Shown one piece after another: positions 1-9,544 of a stretch of 64,000 nucleotides of DNA. The DNA is taken from the NCBI RefSeq assembly GCF_000935355.1, contig NZ_JXZC01000002.1:372001-436000 (forward strand). The letters are read 5' to 3'. The translations under genes were made by a program, and so were the position numbers. The notes beneath the pieces are model-generated. The model saw nothing but the letters and a program-made list of their open reading frames with translations. It was not told the DNA's origin and searched no databases. Numbering within the stretch: position 1 is the first letter of the stretch; the number at the start of each line of letters is the position of its first letter. This DNA comes from Rossellomorea aquimaris. Lineage in GTDB: Bacteria; Bacillota; Bacilli; Bacillales; Bacillaceae_B.

Positions 1-92
1 TAGCTTATGTGAGACCCCGCAGGCTTGCCGAGGAGGCTCACGGGCTACCCGCGGAAAGCGAAGTCTTGCACGGAAATCATTAGCGGTATGAA
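1..92. repeat. Palindromic repeat copy A (truncated by window start)
   Basis: Remnant of the dispersed palindrome described for 54650-54777, in the opposite orientation. The recognisable core is gagaccccgcagg, then gaggaggctcac, then cccgcggaaagcg, followed by the gaaatca end. The left half lies outside the window. The short reading frames here are by-products of the repeat. Confidence 0.7.
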
Positions 93-230
93 GAATCTAC
101 ACTGTAATTGTTCGTCTTTACGTTGTGGTTCTTTAGTTTTGTCCCGGCCTCTTTTTTGTTCTCCTCAACCGCACTCCCGGACCAAAAAGACCAAAACGTC
201 CTTTAAGTTCTAAATATTCTAATTTTATTT

Positions 231-244
231 TGTAAGCGTTATCA
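231..244 (+). promoter_or_regulatory. CcpA-type cre box upstream of TRAP operon
   Basis: TGTAAGCGTTATCA matches the Bacillus cre consensus TGWAARCGYTWNCW at every position. It lies 34 bp before the start codon of the TAXI binding protein, a position suited to catabolite repression of the transporter operon. Binding by CcpA is inferred. Confidence 0.7.
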
Positions 245-277
245 TATTTAATAGGTAACTTAAAGGAGGACGAAGCG

Positions 278-1276
278 ATGAAAAAATTAAAATGGATATC
301 GATAATAGCCATCATTTCATTACTACTGGCGGCATGTGGAAGTGATGGCGCAAGCGGCGGCGATTCAGGCAGTGGCGGTGATTCTTCCAGCCAATCCATC
401 GTATTTGGGACAGGTGGGACGTCTGGTGCTTATTATGCGATTGGCGGATCTTTAAAACCGATTTTCGAGGAAAGTGATTCGATTGGGAATGTAACAGTGG
501 AATCAACAGGAGCTTCTGTAGCCAATATTCAGAACATCACCGACGGATTAAATCAAATGGCGATCGTCATGAGCGATGTTGCCTATGATGCCGTAGAAGG
601 AAAAGGCCAATTCGAAGGCAATAAAATAGAGGTGCAGGCTCTTGCAGGCATGTACCAAAACGTTGTCCAGGTTGTCGCTATGTCTGATAGCGGAATTAAG
701 AGTATTGAAGATTTAAAGGGTAAGAAAGTGGGCGTCGGTCAGGTAGGCTCCGGCGTGGAACAGAGTGCGAAGAAAGTATTGGAAGCAGCGGGTTTATCAT
801 ATGATGACCTTGAAAAAGTCACTCACACCGGGTACGCGGATTCTGTACAGGAAATGAAAAATGGCACACTTGATGCCGCATTCTTCACATCGGGTGTACC
901 GAACAGTAATATCACAGACCTTATGCAGCAGAATGATGTATCGTTTGTTGAAATCAAAGGAGATCTTGCTGATAAGCTAATGGAGAAATACCCATTCTAT
1001 AAAACATTTACGATCGAGTCAGGAGACGAGGCAAAGTACAACCTGGATTCAAAAGTCGAAACAGTCGGCATCCAAAATATGCTGATTGTATCGAAGGATG
1101 TAAGTGAAGACACAGTGTACGACTTAACAAAACGTTATTACGACTACTTAGGAACAGATGCAGTCGCGGTTGCACCGCTTAAAGAAGTCAACCGGGACGA
1201 AATGGCGAAGGGCCTCATTGCTCCATTGCACCCGGGAGCAAAGAAGTTTTATGAAGAAAAAGGATTACTGGAATAA
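278..1276 (+). CDS. TAXI-family TRAP transporter solute-binding lipoprotein
   Basis: 332 residues. A lipoprotein signal peptide ends in LLLAACGS (lipobox), so the mature protein should be anchored outside the membrane. A Gly/Ser-rich linker follows. The motif GTGGTSGAYYAIGG near residue 47 is the TAXI (TRAP-associated extracytoplasmic immunogenic) signature. It should capture a small organic acid or amino acid, probably a dicarboxylate or glutamate-like ligand (family knowledge; the ligand is not readable), and pass it to the fused permease at 1805. The start has a strong AAGGAGG with 9 bases before ATG. A cre box lies just upstream, and a hairpin after the gene probably lowers expression of the downstream membrane genes. 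Confidence 0.93.
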   Translation: MKKLKWISIIAIISLLLAACGSDGASGGDSGSGGDSSSQSIVFGTGGTSGAYYAIGGSLKPIFEESDSIGNVTVESTGASVANIQNITDGLNQMAIVMSDVAYDAVEGKGQFEGNKIEVQALAGMYQNVVQVVAMSDSGIKSIEDLKGKKVGVGQVGSGVEQSAKKVLEAAGLSYDDLEKVTHTGYADSVQEMKNGTLDAAFFTSGVPNSNITDLMQQNDVSFVEIKGDLADKLMEKYPFYKTFTIESGDEAKYNLDSKVETVGIQNMLIVSKDVSEDTVYDLTKRYYDYLGTDAVAVAPLKEVNRDEMAKGLIAPLHPGAKKFYEEKGLLE

Positions 1277-1280
1277 TCGA

Positions 1281-1308
1281 GAAAGGGCATCAATCCTGGT
1301 GCCCTTTT
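1281..1308 (+). terminator. Terminator-like hairpin inside TRAP operon
   Basis: AAAGGGCA pairs with TGCCCTTT and is followed by a short T stretch. It lies between the binding-protein gene and the permease genes and is probably a partial terminator or mRNA stabiliser, giving excess binding protein. Confidence 0.65.
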
Positions 1309-1318
1309 CATTCTATCT

Positions 1319-1792
1319 ATGAGAAAAAGAATCCTGGGTGCCTCTGCCCTGCTCCTTCTTACCCTTCTCGCCGTTGTCCCGATGAACACGATGGTCTTAT
1401 CCTATGAGAATAAAAATATAGTAGTGCAGCCTTTTTTCAACCAGAAGGAAGTGTCCATCCGCTGGACACATTCTGTAGAAAAAGAAGATTGGGAGGAATT
1501 TTTTCTCATTGAAAATACGACCATCACCTTGACCTCCACCCGTTTCAAAACGTTTGGTGCCGGTGTCCCGGATGTCGCAGGCGAGGACACATTTATCAAA
1601 GACGGATGGGTGTATATGACGGATATCCATCAACCTGTTGGAGACTCATTGCGCTTCCAGACAGGTAAAAATACGAATCATCGTATTTCATTTAATGAAC
1701 GAACTTTAGTACTTGATCCACAGCGGTCCTACCAATTATCGGTGAGGTCCGTCCCTATGTATCAACTGTTTTATATGATTGTTAATGATTAA
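1319..1792 (+). CDS. DUF1850 domain-containing protein, TRAP-associated
   Basis: 157 residues with an N-terminal hydrophobic signal/anchor (residues 5-27), so probably exported. The motif IRWTHSVEKEDWEEFF near residue 47 and the following Gly/Val segment fit DUF1850, a family of unknown function that repeatedly neighbours TAXI-TRAP permeases. It sits between the binding protein and the permease and is probably an accessory subunit. Oddly, no Shine-Dalgarno is visible before the ATG, which begins only about 10 bases after the hairpin. The signal peptide nevertheless supports this start. Confidence 0.8.
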   Translation: MRKRILGASALLLLTLLAVVPMNTMVLSYENKNIVVQPFFNQKEVSIRWTHSVEKEDWEEFFLIENTTITLTSTRFKTFGAGVPDVAGEDTFIKDGWVYMTDIHQPVGDSLRFQTGKNTNHRISFNERTLVLDPQRSYQLSVRSVPMYQLFYMIVND

Positions 1793-1804
1793 GCGAGGTG
1801 ACTC

Positions 1805-3970
1805 ATGATGAGAAAACAAAAGAATACATCCGTGGAAGAGTTGGATCGGGAGGGAAATACGAGAAGCGGGTTTCCCAAAGTAATCGGGCTGTTTATTTTA
1901 GTATTAGCAGCCGGGATTGCACTTTTCCATCTATACACGTCTTATGCAGGGGCGTTAGTCGATGTAAAGCAGCGAAGCATCCACTTGTACGGATTGATGG
2001 CGATTGGATTTATCCTGTACCCTTTTATCAGTAAAAAGAAAGGCCACCCTGTTCCATTTTATGACTATATCTTAAGCGGGTTGTCCTTGTTCGTTGGTAT
2101 TTATATGTTATTCAGTGCAGAGCGCATCATTAAAATGGGTGGACAAATCAACGATACCGATTTCATTGTCGGGATACTCGTCATTGTCCTTCTCCTCGAA
2201 CTTACAAGGCGTGTGACCGGCTGGGGATTGACCCTTCTTGCCCTTGGGTTTTTAATCTATGGTCTTTATGTGAAGCTGGCCATTTATCCGGAATTAAATT
2301 CTCAAATCACAATGACCGTGACAAAGAAAATGATATCCCAGCTTGTTTACATTACGGAGGGGATCCTCGGTACAGCGATCGGCGTATCGGCAAGCTACAT
2401 CATTCTCTTCATCTTGTTCGGAGCATTCCTTAGCCGCTCGGGCATGGGGAAATTATTCAACGACCTGGCACTGGCCGTCGCAGGACACACAAAAGGCGGG
2501 CCTGCTAAAGTTGCCGTCATCGCCAGTGGATTTCTCGGTTCCATCAATGGTTCGGCTGTTGCCAATGTCGTGACAACCGGGGCTTTCACCATCCCATTGA
2601 TGAAAAAAATCGGCTATAAGAAAGAATTTGCAGGGGCTGTTGAATCCGCTGCAAGTGTCGGTGGGCAGATCCTTCCCCCAATCATGGGTGCAGCCGCCTT
2701 CATTATGGCAGAGAATCTAAATATTCCTTATACGAAAGTGATCTTGGCAGGTATCATGCCTGCACTGCTATTCTACATCGGCATCCTGCTTCAAGTGCAT
2801 TTTAGAGCTTCCAAACGCGGATTGCATGGTGTACCGAAATCAGAATTGCCATCCGTGAAAGCAGTTCTGGCCGAAAGGGGACATTTAATCATCCCGATGG
2901 TGATTCTCCTGTTCTTATTATTCTCAGGAAAAACACCATTCTACGCTGCGTTCTGGTCTATCTTGGCAACAATTATCATTTCCGGTTCGAAGCAGGTCCT
3001 TACTTTATCAAGCCTACTGGGAGTATTTTTCATTTTCCAACCACAATTGAATGGCCTCCTTTCAGGAGAAGGCATCCCTCCCCTTAAAAGCGGATGGTGG
3101 GAACTCCTGTTGATCGTGGTGATACCTTTAATCATCAATCTCGTTAGAAAAACAAAAAACCTGGAAGCAGAAGAAATCGGTTTAAAGGATTGCGTACAAG
3201 CATTGGAAGAAGGAGCGAAAACGACGATTCCGGTTGCGGTCGCCTGTGGTGCTGTTGGAATTGTCGTCGGTGTTGCCTCACTCACTGGAGTTGCACTGGA
3301 GCTTGCAAACAGTATTGTCGGTATTGGTGAAATGATCGACAGCCCGCTCCTACAGCTCGTCATTACGTTACTGCTGACAATGGTCACTTCCATCGTGCTG
3401 GGAATGGGCTTACCAAGTATCCCAACCTATATCATCACGAGTACCATGGCAGCACCGATCCTTTTACAGCTGCCATTGTTCCGTGAATTGGCCGGGTCGA
3501 CGGAAACAGCTGTGTTTGTTGCTCACATGTTTGTGTTCTACTTTGGAATCTTCGCAAATATCACCCCGCCTGTCGCACTGGCAGCCTTTGCCGGAGCAGG
3601 CATCAGTGGCGGTGATCCGACTAAGACCGGATTCCAGGCGATGAGACTTGCCATTGCAGGATTTATCGTTCCGTTCATGTTTGTGTTCTCCCATGAAATG
3701 TTAATGGTGGACGCATCTGTTACGAGTATTCTTGTCCTGACCGTAACATCTGTTATCGGAGTGTTCCTGTTATCCGTTTCCATTGAGGGCTATTTCAAAA
3801 AGAAAATCCCTGTCAGTATGCGCTTGATTAGTGCTGTAGCCGCTTTTCTCCTGATTTATCCCGGCTGGGTGACAGACATTATCGGCTTCACCGTCTTCGT
3901 CTTTGTCCTGTTTTGGAATTACCAGGGAAAGGGTACACCTATGAATAAAGAGATCAATATTCCAAATTAA
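1805..3970 (+). CDS. TRAP transporter fused permease (DctQ-DctM type)
   Basis: 721 residues with many membrane segments. A small four-helix DctQ-like part (about residues 25-150) is fused to a large DctM-like part. Motifs such as GSINGSAVANVVTTG, GGQILPPIMGAAAFIMAE and GMGLPSIPTYI are typical of the TAXI-TRAP large subunit. It uses an ion gradient to import the ligand bound by the protein at 278. GAGGTG at 1795-1800 is 4 bases before ATG 1805 and 7 before ATG 1808, so translation may start one codon later. The stop codon abuts the next gene, consistent with one operon. Confidence 0.92.
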   Translation: MMRKQKNTSVEELDREGNTRSGFPKVIGLFILVLAAGIALFHLYTSYAGALVDVKQRSIHLYGLMAIGFILYPFISKKKGHPVPFYDYILSGLSLFVGIYMLFSAERIIKMGGQINDTDFIVGILVIVLLLELTRRVTGWGLTLLALGFLIYGLYVKLAIYPELNSQITMTVTKKMISQLVYITEGILGTAIGVSASYIILFILFGAFLSRSGMGKLFNDLALAVAGHTKGGPAKVAVIASGFLGSINGSAVANVVTTGAFTIPLMKKIGYKKEFAGAVESAASVGGQILPPIMGAAAFIMAENLNIPYTKVILAGIMPALLFYIGILLQVHFRASKRGLHGVPKSELPSVKAVLAERGHLIIPMVILLFLLFSGKTPFYAAFWSILATIIISGSKQVLTLSSLLGVFFIFQPQLNGLLSGEGIPPLKSGWWELLLIVVIPLIINLVRKTKNLEAEEIGLKDCVQALEEGAKTTIPVAVACGAVGIVVGVASLTGVALELANSIVGIGEMIDSPLLQLVITLLLTMVTSIVLGMGLPSIPTYIITSTMAAPILLQLPLFRELAGSTETAVFVAHMFVFYFGIFANITPPVALAAFAGAGISGGDPTKTGFQAMRLAIAGFIVPFMFVFSHEMLMVDASVTSILVLTVTSVIGVFLLSVSIEGYFKKKIPVSMRLISAVAAFLLIYPGWVTDIIGFTVFVFVLFWNYQGKGTPMNKEINIPN

Positions 3971-3985
3971 ATGAGGTGGATGTTA

Positions 3986-4777
3986 ATGGATTTTGGTTTA
4001 AAAAATAAAGCAGTGATTGTCACTGCTTCCAGTAAAGGATTAGGAAAGGCAACGGCGCTCGAGCTTGCAAAAGAAGGCGCTCACGTGCTTATTTCAAGCC
4101 GAAATGAAGAAGAGCTTCAATCTACTGCAAAAGAGATCATTGAACTGAGCGGGAATGAACAAGTCTATTTCGCAACATGTGACATGACAAAACCGGAAGA
4201 CATTCAAGCACTCGTTGAAACAGCAGTGAATAAACTTGGAGGTGTCGACATTCTCGTCAACAACACAGGAGGTCCACCTGCAGGGGGCTTCCAGCAATTT
4301 GGTGATGAAGACTGGCAGTATGCCTTCGAGCTCAACCTGCTCAGCTATATCCGTACAATCAGAGCGGTTCTCCCCCATATGAAAAGCAGGAATGGAGGGC
4401 GGATCGTCAATATCGCTTCTTCCTCCACGAAGCAGGCAATCGATGGTTTGATTTTATCCAACACCTTCAGAACAGGAATCGTCGGATTATCGAAGAGCTT
4501 ATCAAGGGAACTGGCCAAGGATCACATTCTCATCAACACGGTAGGTCCTGGCAGGATTGCAACAGAACGAGTCGCTCAATTGGATCAAATAAATGCAGAC
4601 AAACAACATGTTCCGGTTGAAGAATTTAAGAAGAAAAGTGAAAAAGCGATTCCGCTGGGAAGGTACGGCGAGCCTGAAGAATTTGCCCGGGCCGTCACCT
4701 TCCTGGTTTCAGACGCCAACACTTATTTAACCGGTCAATCCCTCGTCGTTGATGGCGGATTGGTTACTGCACTATAA
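3986..4777 (+). CDS. SDR-family protein lacking the usual YxxxK
   Basis: 263 residues with a Rossmann fold. TASSKGLG near residue 13 and NNTGGPP near 88 are cofactor-side motifs, and the C-terminal LTGQSLVVDGG is typical of FabG-like SDRs. I choose ATG 3986 because GAGGTGG (3973-3979) lies 6 bases upstream; the in-frame ATGs at 3971 and 3980 are too close to or inside that site. The catalytic Tyr-x-x-x-Lys is absent: the aligned segment reads LSNTFRTGIVGLSKSL, with Ser and Arg in the Tyr and Lys positions. Classical ketoreductase activity is therefore uncertain. Its place at the end of the TRAP operon suggests action on the imported compound. Confidence 0.85.
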   Translation: MDFGLKNKAVIVTASSKGLGKATALELAKEGAHVLISSRNEEELQSTAKEIIELSGNEQVYFATCDMTKPEDIQALVETAVNKLGGVDILVNNTGGPPAGGFQQFGDEDWQYAFELNLLSYIRTIRAVLPHMKSRNGGRIVNIASSSTKQAIDGLILSNTFRTGIVGLSKSLSRELAKDHILINTVGPGRIATERVAQLDQINADKQHVPVEEFKKKSEKAIPLGRYGEPEEFARAVTFLVSDANTYLTGQSLVVDGGLVTAL

Positions 4778-4783
4778 TAAAGC

Positions 4784-4815
4784 AAAGCCCCAATGGCTCG
4801 TACCATTGGGGCTTT
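4784..4815. terminator. Bidirectional terminator
   Basis: AAAGCCCCAATGG pairs with CCATTGGGGCTTT, with A and T runs at the two ends. It serves the convergent genes ending at 4777 and 4827. Confidence 0.85.
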
Positions 4816-4826
4816 ACTCAATCTGT

Positions 4827-5897
4827 TTATACCGTTACTTTTCCTCCGTTAGGCTCGCAGCCCGTCCGAATGATCATCTCAACGGTTTCATCCGACATAT
4901 CCAAATGTGAAATCTCCGTACCCTCGATCAACGCCTGAGTATTGCGATCATCAAACGTCAGTGCACCTGCCAGATACACCTTGAACACCTCAATCAAACC
5001 ATTCAACCTTACCTCGTCATCATCCAGTACATACTCCCCGGTGTTTTCAACCACAGACAGGTTTTCAAATTGAAGGGCCTCTTTTAACATTTTCAAAAGC
5101 TCGATGTTTTCCGGTGGGTTCGGATTGGTAATATGATAGATTTTGTCGGCTTGTGCTTTCTCCGGAGCCAGGCTTAGAATATCCGCTACATAATCCACTG
5201 GTACAAGATTGGATGTACCGTTTTTCGCTGCAACCAACCTGTAGGTCCGCTCTTCTCCCCGGCGTCTTGCAGTCTTACGCTTGAACACACCAAGAGCACG
5301 CATAAACCCATACAGAGTGAACTGAGAATCCGCTTCGCCTGTTTTTGAATCACCTACAATGATAGCCGGCCGGAAAATGGACACATCCATCCGGTTTCTA
5401 TAGGAATGAACAAGATGTTCCGATTTCACTTTGCTTTCCTCATATGGATTATGGAACTCTCCGTCTGCAGGGTAAAGCTCCTCCACCCCTTTGTCCAGTT
5501 TTCCGACCGTGTACGCCGTACTCACATAATAAAACTTCTTCACACCAAGCAGTGAAGCCAATTCAAGGATATGCCTGGTCCCATCGTAATTAGCAGCAAA
5601 CAATTCATCACGCAGCTCCAAATCAAACTTCACCAGGGCAGCGAGATGATAAACCGCATCTATTTTTCCTGTCAACCATTCAAGGTCATCCCTGCTCAGT
5701 CCGGCATGGGGAATGGTAATGTCCCCTTGAAATATATGAATTCTCTTTTGCTCATCCGCTTCAAAGGAATCTCTTAATCTTTCAGCCTTCTCTACATTTC
5801 TCACTAAAATATAGACTTCGTTCACTTTATTTTGTAAAAGGTTCTTGATGAGCCTTCCACCAAGGAAACCTGTCGATCCCGTTAAAAATAAATTCAA
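4827..5897 (-). CDS. SDR-family NAD(P)-dependent oxidoreductase, thioester-reductase/epimerase-like
   Basis: About 356 residues of the extended SDR type. GSTGFLGGRL at the N-terminus is the NAD(P)-binding loop, YVSTAYTVG and YEESK hold the catalytic Ser/Thr and Tyr-x-x-x-Lys, and FRPAIIVGDSKTGE fits the NAD_binding_4 (male-sterility/thioester reductase) group. The substrate is unknown. The start is probably TTG 5897, because AGGAG lies 7 bases upstream; the GTG at 5906 overlaps that site. It is transcribed alone, convergent with the TRAP operon. Confidence 0.82.
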   Translation of the reverse strand: MNLFLTGSTGFLGGRLIKNLLQNKVNEVYILVRNVEKAERLRDSFEADEQKRIHIFQGDITIPHAGLSRDDLEWLTGKIDAVYHLAALVKFDLELRDELFAANYDGTRHILELASLLGVKKFYYVSTAYTVGKLDKGVEELYPADGEFHNPYEESKVKSEHLVHSYRNRMDVSIFRPAIIVGDSKTGEADSQFTLYGFMRALGVFKRKTARRRGEERTYRLVAAKNGTSNLVPVDYVADILSLAPEKAQADKIYHITNPNPPENIELLKMLKEALQFENLSVVENTGEYVLDDDEVRLNGLIEVFKVYLAGALTFDDRNTQALIEGTEISHLDMSDETVEMIIRTGCEPNGGKVTV

Positions 5898-6006
5898 ATT
5901 GATCACTCCTGTTGAATTTCAACCACAAGGTCTATTTTGTCTATCATAGCACATATTGAAAGCGGAATCGTTGTGAATCAGAGAGTTGGAACATGATGTC
6001 AAAAAG

Positions 6007-6034
6007 AGGGACGGACCTCCAGAGGTCCGTCCCT
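6007..6034. repeat. GGGACGGACCTC palindrome, compact copy
   Basis: AGGGACGGACCTC and its exact complement are separated by 2 bases. The same unit recurs at 17324-17414 and as single arms at 17491 and 29724. It sits just upstream of the SDR gene ending at 4827 and beyond the pbpC terminator. Confidence 0.7.
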
Positions 6035-6048
6035 ACCTAATCCAGAAA

Positions 6049-6078
6049 AACCGGTGAGCATATGTCTGCTCACCGGTT
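6049..6078 (-). terminator. Terminator of pbpC
   Basis: Perfect 12-bp stem AACCGGTGAGCA/TGCTCACCGGTT with a 6-base loop, followed on the minus strand by a short T run. Confidence 0.8.
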
Positions 6079-6083
6079 CAGGA

Positions 6084-8084
6084 TTACCAGCTATCATAAA
6101 ACCTCTTCGTCACTTCTACCGTATGCGTACTTCCTCCAGCATCTTCTACATCTTCAAGAAGCATGGCGAGCACCATTGTCGGGTCATTCTGATCGTAGGA
6201 TACAAATAATCCATTTTCCGTCCCGGTTGTCCCCTGTTCTGCCTTGATTTCTGCCGTACCGGTTTTACCGGCGATCGCTTTCCCTTTTACACTTGCTTTT
6301 CCCGCAATTCCTTCCGTGACAACTTTTCGGAAATCCGTTTTCAGCAAGTCCGCTTGTTCTTTCGTCAGCAGGTTTTCTTTCCAAACCTCATGCTCTTCAT
6401 CCTTTAGTACCCTCGGCTTCATCATGTTCCCATCGTTGATGATGCCGCCATAGGCACTGGCTAGATGTACGATGCTCATGAGAACTTCCCCTTGACCAAA
6501 GGCTGAATCGGCCAATTGAACCTCCTTGGAGATGGTTCCGTCATTGGAGATTTGCGACTTGTAAATGGGATAGGAAGTGGGAATCTCTTCTCCAAAACCA
6601 AAGTCTTTCAAACCGGCGATAAAGGTTTCTGCCCCCATCTCCAACCCGACTCTTGCGAAATAAATATTATCCGAGAATTTCAACGCACTTTCCAAGTCCA
6701 CCTTACTGTCATTGTCAAAGACACGGACGACCTTATAATTCCCCCAAGAATCATCCTTCTGCCACTTCTTACCCTTTATATCATAGATCTTATTTGGATC
6801 TAACTTTCCGGATTTCAATCCAACAGAAGCTGTGATTCCCTTCATTGTTGATCCAGGTGAATACGCAATCGGAAAACGGTTGCGTAATGGCTTTTTCGAA
6901 TCGTCCGCCAATTTTTTGTATTTTTCAGAGGACATACCCAATACAAAATCATTCGGATCATAGGCGGGTGTACTGACCAATGCCAACGCTTCACCAGTTT
7001 GGGGATTCAGGGCTGCCGCTGTCCCCGCTTCATTCTTCATCTGTTCATAAATTTTCTTTTGCATTTCGGCATCGATGGTCAAGGTAATGTTTTTGCCATC
7101 TTCCACCGGTTGTTCTGCGACAGTGACTACTTCTTCAGATTCTTGTTTTTTCAAATAAATCCGCTGTCCATCTTTTCCCCGTAACTGATCTTCATATACT
7201 TCTTCGGCTCCGCTTAGACCCATCAATGACTGAGCTGTATAGCCTTTATCCTTTAGTTTCTCCAGTTTTTCAGCAGTTAGCTTTCCTATATAACCGGTCA
7301 GGTGGGCGGCAGCTTCTCCATATGGGTATTCTCTTGCAGGTACCCGCTTAGAGTACAGACCGCCTAGTTCTATAACTTCCAGAGCCAAAGGACGCTCGGT
7401 AAGGGCAATCTTTTTGATCGGTACAAAAAATTCCGGTTTCACCCAGCTTTGATCAAGTTTCCCCTGAATGGATTCCGGTGACATATCGAGCAGGGATGAA
7501 AGCTTCTTTAAGTCACTCTCGTTAAATTCTTTCGGTACAACCCCGAGTTCGAACGCTTCTCCATTCATGGCAAGGGGCTGTTGATTCCTGTCAAGTATAT
7601 CACCACGCTTGGCGGTTATACTCTCAACGCCTACTTTATCTCCCTTTTCCAGTTCAGGCAGGATAAAAGAAGGTTCCCATTCTACAAACCAATTTTCATC
7701 TTCACCCTGTTTTTCTTTTGTTAAAGTGATTCCTTTATCATAGGAAACCTCACCAGCCAGCGTGTTGAATGAGATGGTCAAAGGAAATTCTGCTTTCTTT
7801 TCTTTATCCCAGTCCACTTCTTTTTCCGGTTTTTTAAAAGATACCTTTACATCTCTCACTTCTAAATCTTCATAGATGTCCTTGTATCTTGTGACGTAAT
7901 CTTCCTTCTTAAATGTGTCTTTCGTTGTGGTGGTTAGATAACCGGTGAACATGTCCTCGAACTTTTCTTTGTTCCAAAGGTCCACGTATTCCTGCAAGCG
8001 ATCATCAGGCTTAGGCTTTTCTTGACATCCGGCGACCAACAGAATGGCAACTAAGAGACAAAACAGCATGACTTTTCTATACAT
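6084..8084 (-). CDS. pbpC: Penicillin-binding transpeptidase, PBP3/MecA-like
   Basis: About 666 residues, like B. subtilis PbpC (668). A lipoprotein-type signal ends in LLVAGCQE. An NTF2-like MecA_N domain (about 30-150) and a PBP dimerisation domain (about 155-310) follow, then the transpeptidase domain with SPGSTMKG (catalytic Ser near 408), SDN near 470 and KTGT near 605. It cross-links peptidoglycan outside the membrane. As a class B PBP with a MecA-type N-terminus it may have low beta-lactam affinity, but no resistance is claimed. I prefer ATG 8084; the in-frame TTG at 8096 abuts the AGGGG ribosome site. Monocistronic, divergent from trhO. Confidence 0.92.
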   Translation of the reverse strand: MYRKVMLFCLLVAILLVAGCQEKPKPDDRLQEYVDLWNKEKFEDMFTGYLTTTTKDTFKKEDYVTRYKDIYEDLEVRDVKVSFKKPEKEVDWDKEKKAEFPLTISFNTLAGEVSYDKGITLTKEKQGEDENWFVEWEPSFILPELEKGDKVGVESITAKRGDILDRNQQPLAMNGEAFELGVVPKEFNESDLKKLSSLLDMSPESIQGKLDQSWVKPEFFVPIKKIALTERPLALEVIELGGLYSKRVPAREYPYGEAAAHLTGYIGKLTAEKLEKLKDKGYTAQSLMGLSGAEEVYEDQLRGKDGQRIYLKKQESEEVVTVAEQPVEDGKNITLTIDAEMQKKIYEQMKNEAGTAAALNPQTGEALALVSTPAYDPNDFVLGMSSEKYKKLADDSKKPLRNRFPIAYSPGSTMKGITASVGLKSGKLDPNKIYDIKGKKWQKDDSWGNYKVVRVFDNDSKVDLESALKFSDNIYFARVGLEMGAETFIAGLKDFGFGEEIPTSYPIYKSQISNDGTISKEVQLADSAFGQGEVLMSIVHLASAYGGIINDGNMMKPRVLKDEEHEVWKENLLTKEQADLLKTDFRKVVTEGIAGKASVKGKAIAGKTGTAEIKAEQGTTGTENGLFVSYDQNDPTMVLAMLLEDVEDAGGSTHTVEVTKRFYDSW

Positions 8085-8529
8085 ATGTACGGACAACCCC
8101 TATATTAGACTTTTCATTCTACTTCTAATTCTTTCAAAAATAACAAATTTTTTCAAATTTAATGTATCTATATGCTTGTATCTCTCGGTTATGATGATGA
8201 CCTGAAAGTTAGACGAAATTTGTCGTATTTTGAATAGTGGCATATATATTAAATTTTTGCAGATAAAATGATAATGTGGCAGATATTTTTTAGAATGGCC
8301 CCGTAAAATCTGATATACGTCAGATACCCATATTTCAAAGGCAGGTAGCTTGGCACTCCACCACTAAAAACCCAATTTCCACCACCTTTTCCTAACAATC
8401 CTCAGCTTTTCTCACCCATACATAATGCAATTCTTAAAAAATTTGTTATAATAGTACATCGTAAGAGTAATAAGGAACAGAATCCTAAGATTATATCTTG
8501 CAAATATATATCGATAGGTGGAAATAAAC
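8085..8529. promoter_or_regulatory. Divergent intergenic region pbpC / trhO, with extended -10 promoter
   Basis: AT-rich gap of about 445 bp. A good extended -10, TGTTATAAT, lies at 8444-8452 about 80 bp before trhO; the -35 is weak. No other coding or structured element was recognised here. Confidence 0.5.
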
Positions 8530-9495
8530 ATGAAAAATTATAGAGTACTACTGTATTACAACTATGTAGACATCAAGAATCCCGAGGAAGTCACTGCTCA
8601 GCATAAAGAATTATGCACGGAGCTTGGCCTTATGGGACGCATCCTGATTTCTTCTGAAGGAATCAACGGAACATGTTCCGGAACGATTGAACAGACAGAT
8701 GCATATATGGAAGCGATGAGAAAGGATCCTCACTTCTACGACACTGTGTTCAAGATCGACGAAGCAGACGGTCATGCCTTCAAGAAATTGAAAGTGAAGC
8801 ACCGTCCGGAGTTAGTGACACTTCGTCTTGAAGATGATGTGAATCCGAATGAACTTACTGGTAAATACCTTGAACCAAAGGATTTCTTTGAACAAATCCA
8901 GCAGGAAGATACGATTCTTCTTGATGCACGTAATGACTATGAATATGAATTAGGGCACTTCAGAGGAGCCGTGAAGCCGGATATCAAAAACTTCCGTGAT
9001 CTTCCGAATTGGGTCCGTGATAATAAAGATAAACTGGAAGGCAAGAAAATCATCACGTACTGTACAGGTGGTATCCGCTGTGAAAAATTCTCAGGCTGGT
9101 TAGTAAAAGAAGGCTTCGAGGATGTAGCACAGCTTCATGGTGGAATTGCAACCTATGGAAAAGACCCTGAAGTAAAAGGTCAGCTATGGGACGGCCAGCT
9201 ATACGTATTCGATGAGCGCATCGGTGTTCCTGTCAACCAGACAGAGCATGTCGTTGTCGGGAAAGACTTCTACACAGGTGAACCTTGTGAACGCTACGTA
9301 AACTGTGCGCACCCGCCTTGTAACCGAAAAATTCTTTGCTCTGAAGAAAATGAGCATAAATATATGAGAAGCTGCTCCGATGAGTGCCGCAAGAGCTCTG
9401 AAAACCGCTACATTAAAGAGCATGGTTTGACTGAGGAAGAAGTGGCAGAGCGTTTGGCAGTGATTGAGAACGAGAAGGAAACTGCGACGATCTAA
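8530..9495 (+). CDS. trhO: tRNA uridine(34) hydroxylase, rhodanese family
   Basis: 321 residues. An N-terminal acylphosphatase-like domain ([13 protein letters not shown]...) is followed by a rhodanese domain with active-site loop CTGGIRCEK near residue 177. A Cys-rich C-terminus ([12 protein letters not shown] and CSDEC) is typical of the YbfQ/TrhO group. The family hydroxylates U34 of some tRNAs in the cytoplasm on the way to mo5U/cmo5U. ATG 8530 is chosen over GTG 8518 because the AGGTGG ribosome site overlaps that GTG. It stands alone with its own terminator. Confidence 0.93.
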   Translation: MKNYRVLLYYNYVDIKNPEEVTAQHKELCTELGLMGRILISSEGINGTCSGTIEQTDAYMEAMRKDPHFYDTVFKIDEADGHAFKKLKVKHRPELVTLRLEDDVNPNELTGKYLEPKDFFEQIQQEDTILLDARNDYEYELGHFRGAVKPDIKNFRDLPNWVRDNKDKLEGKKIITYCTGGIRCEKFSGWLVKEGFEDVAQLHGGIATYGKDPEVKGQLWDGQLYVFDERIGVPVNQTEHVVVGKDFYTGEPCERYVNCAHPPCNRKILCSEENEHKYMRSCSDECRKSSENRYIKEHGLTEEEVAERLAVIENEKETATI

Positions 9496-9510
9496 TGAAT
9501 ACATGAAAAA

Positions 9511-9540
9511 GAACCGGCTCATTACAGCCGGTTCTTTTTT
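9511..9540 (+). terminator. trhO terminator
   Basis: GAACCGGCT pairs with AGCCGGTTC, followed by a run of T. Confidence 0.9.
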
Positions 9541-9544
9541 GTTA

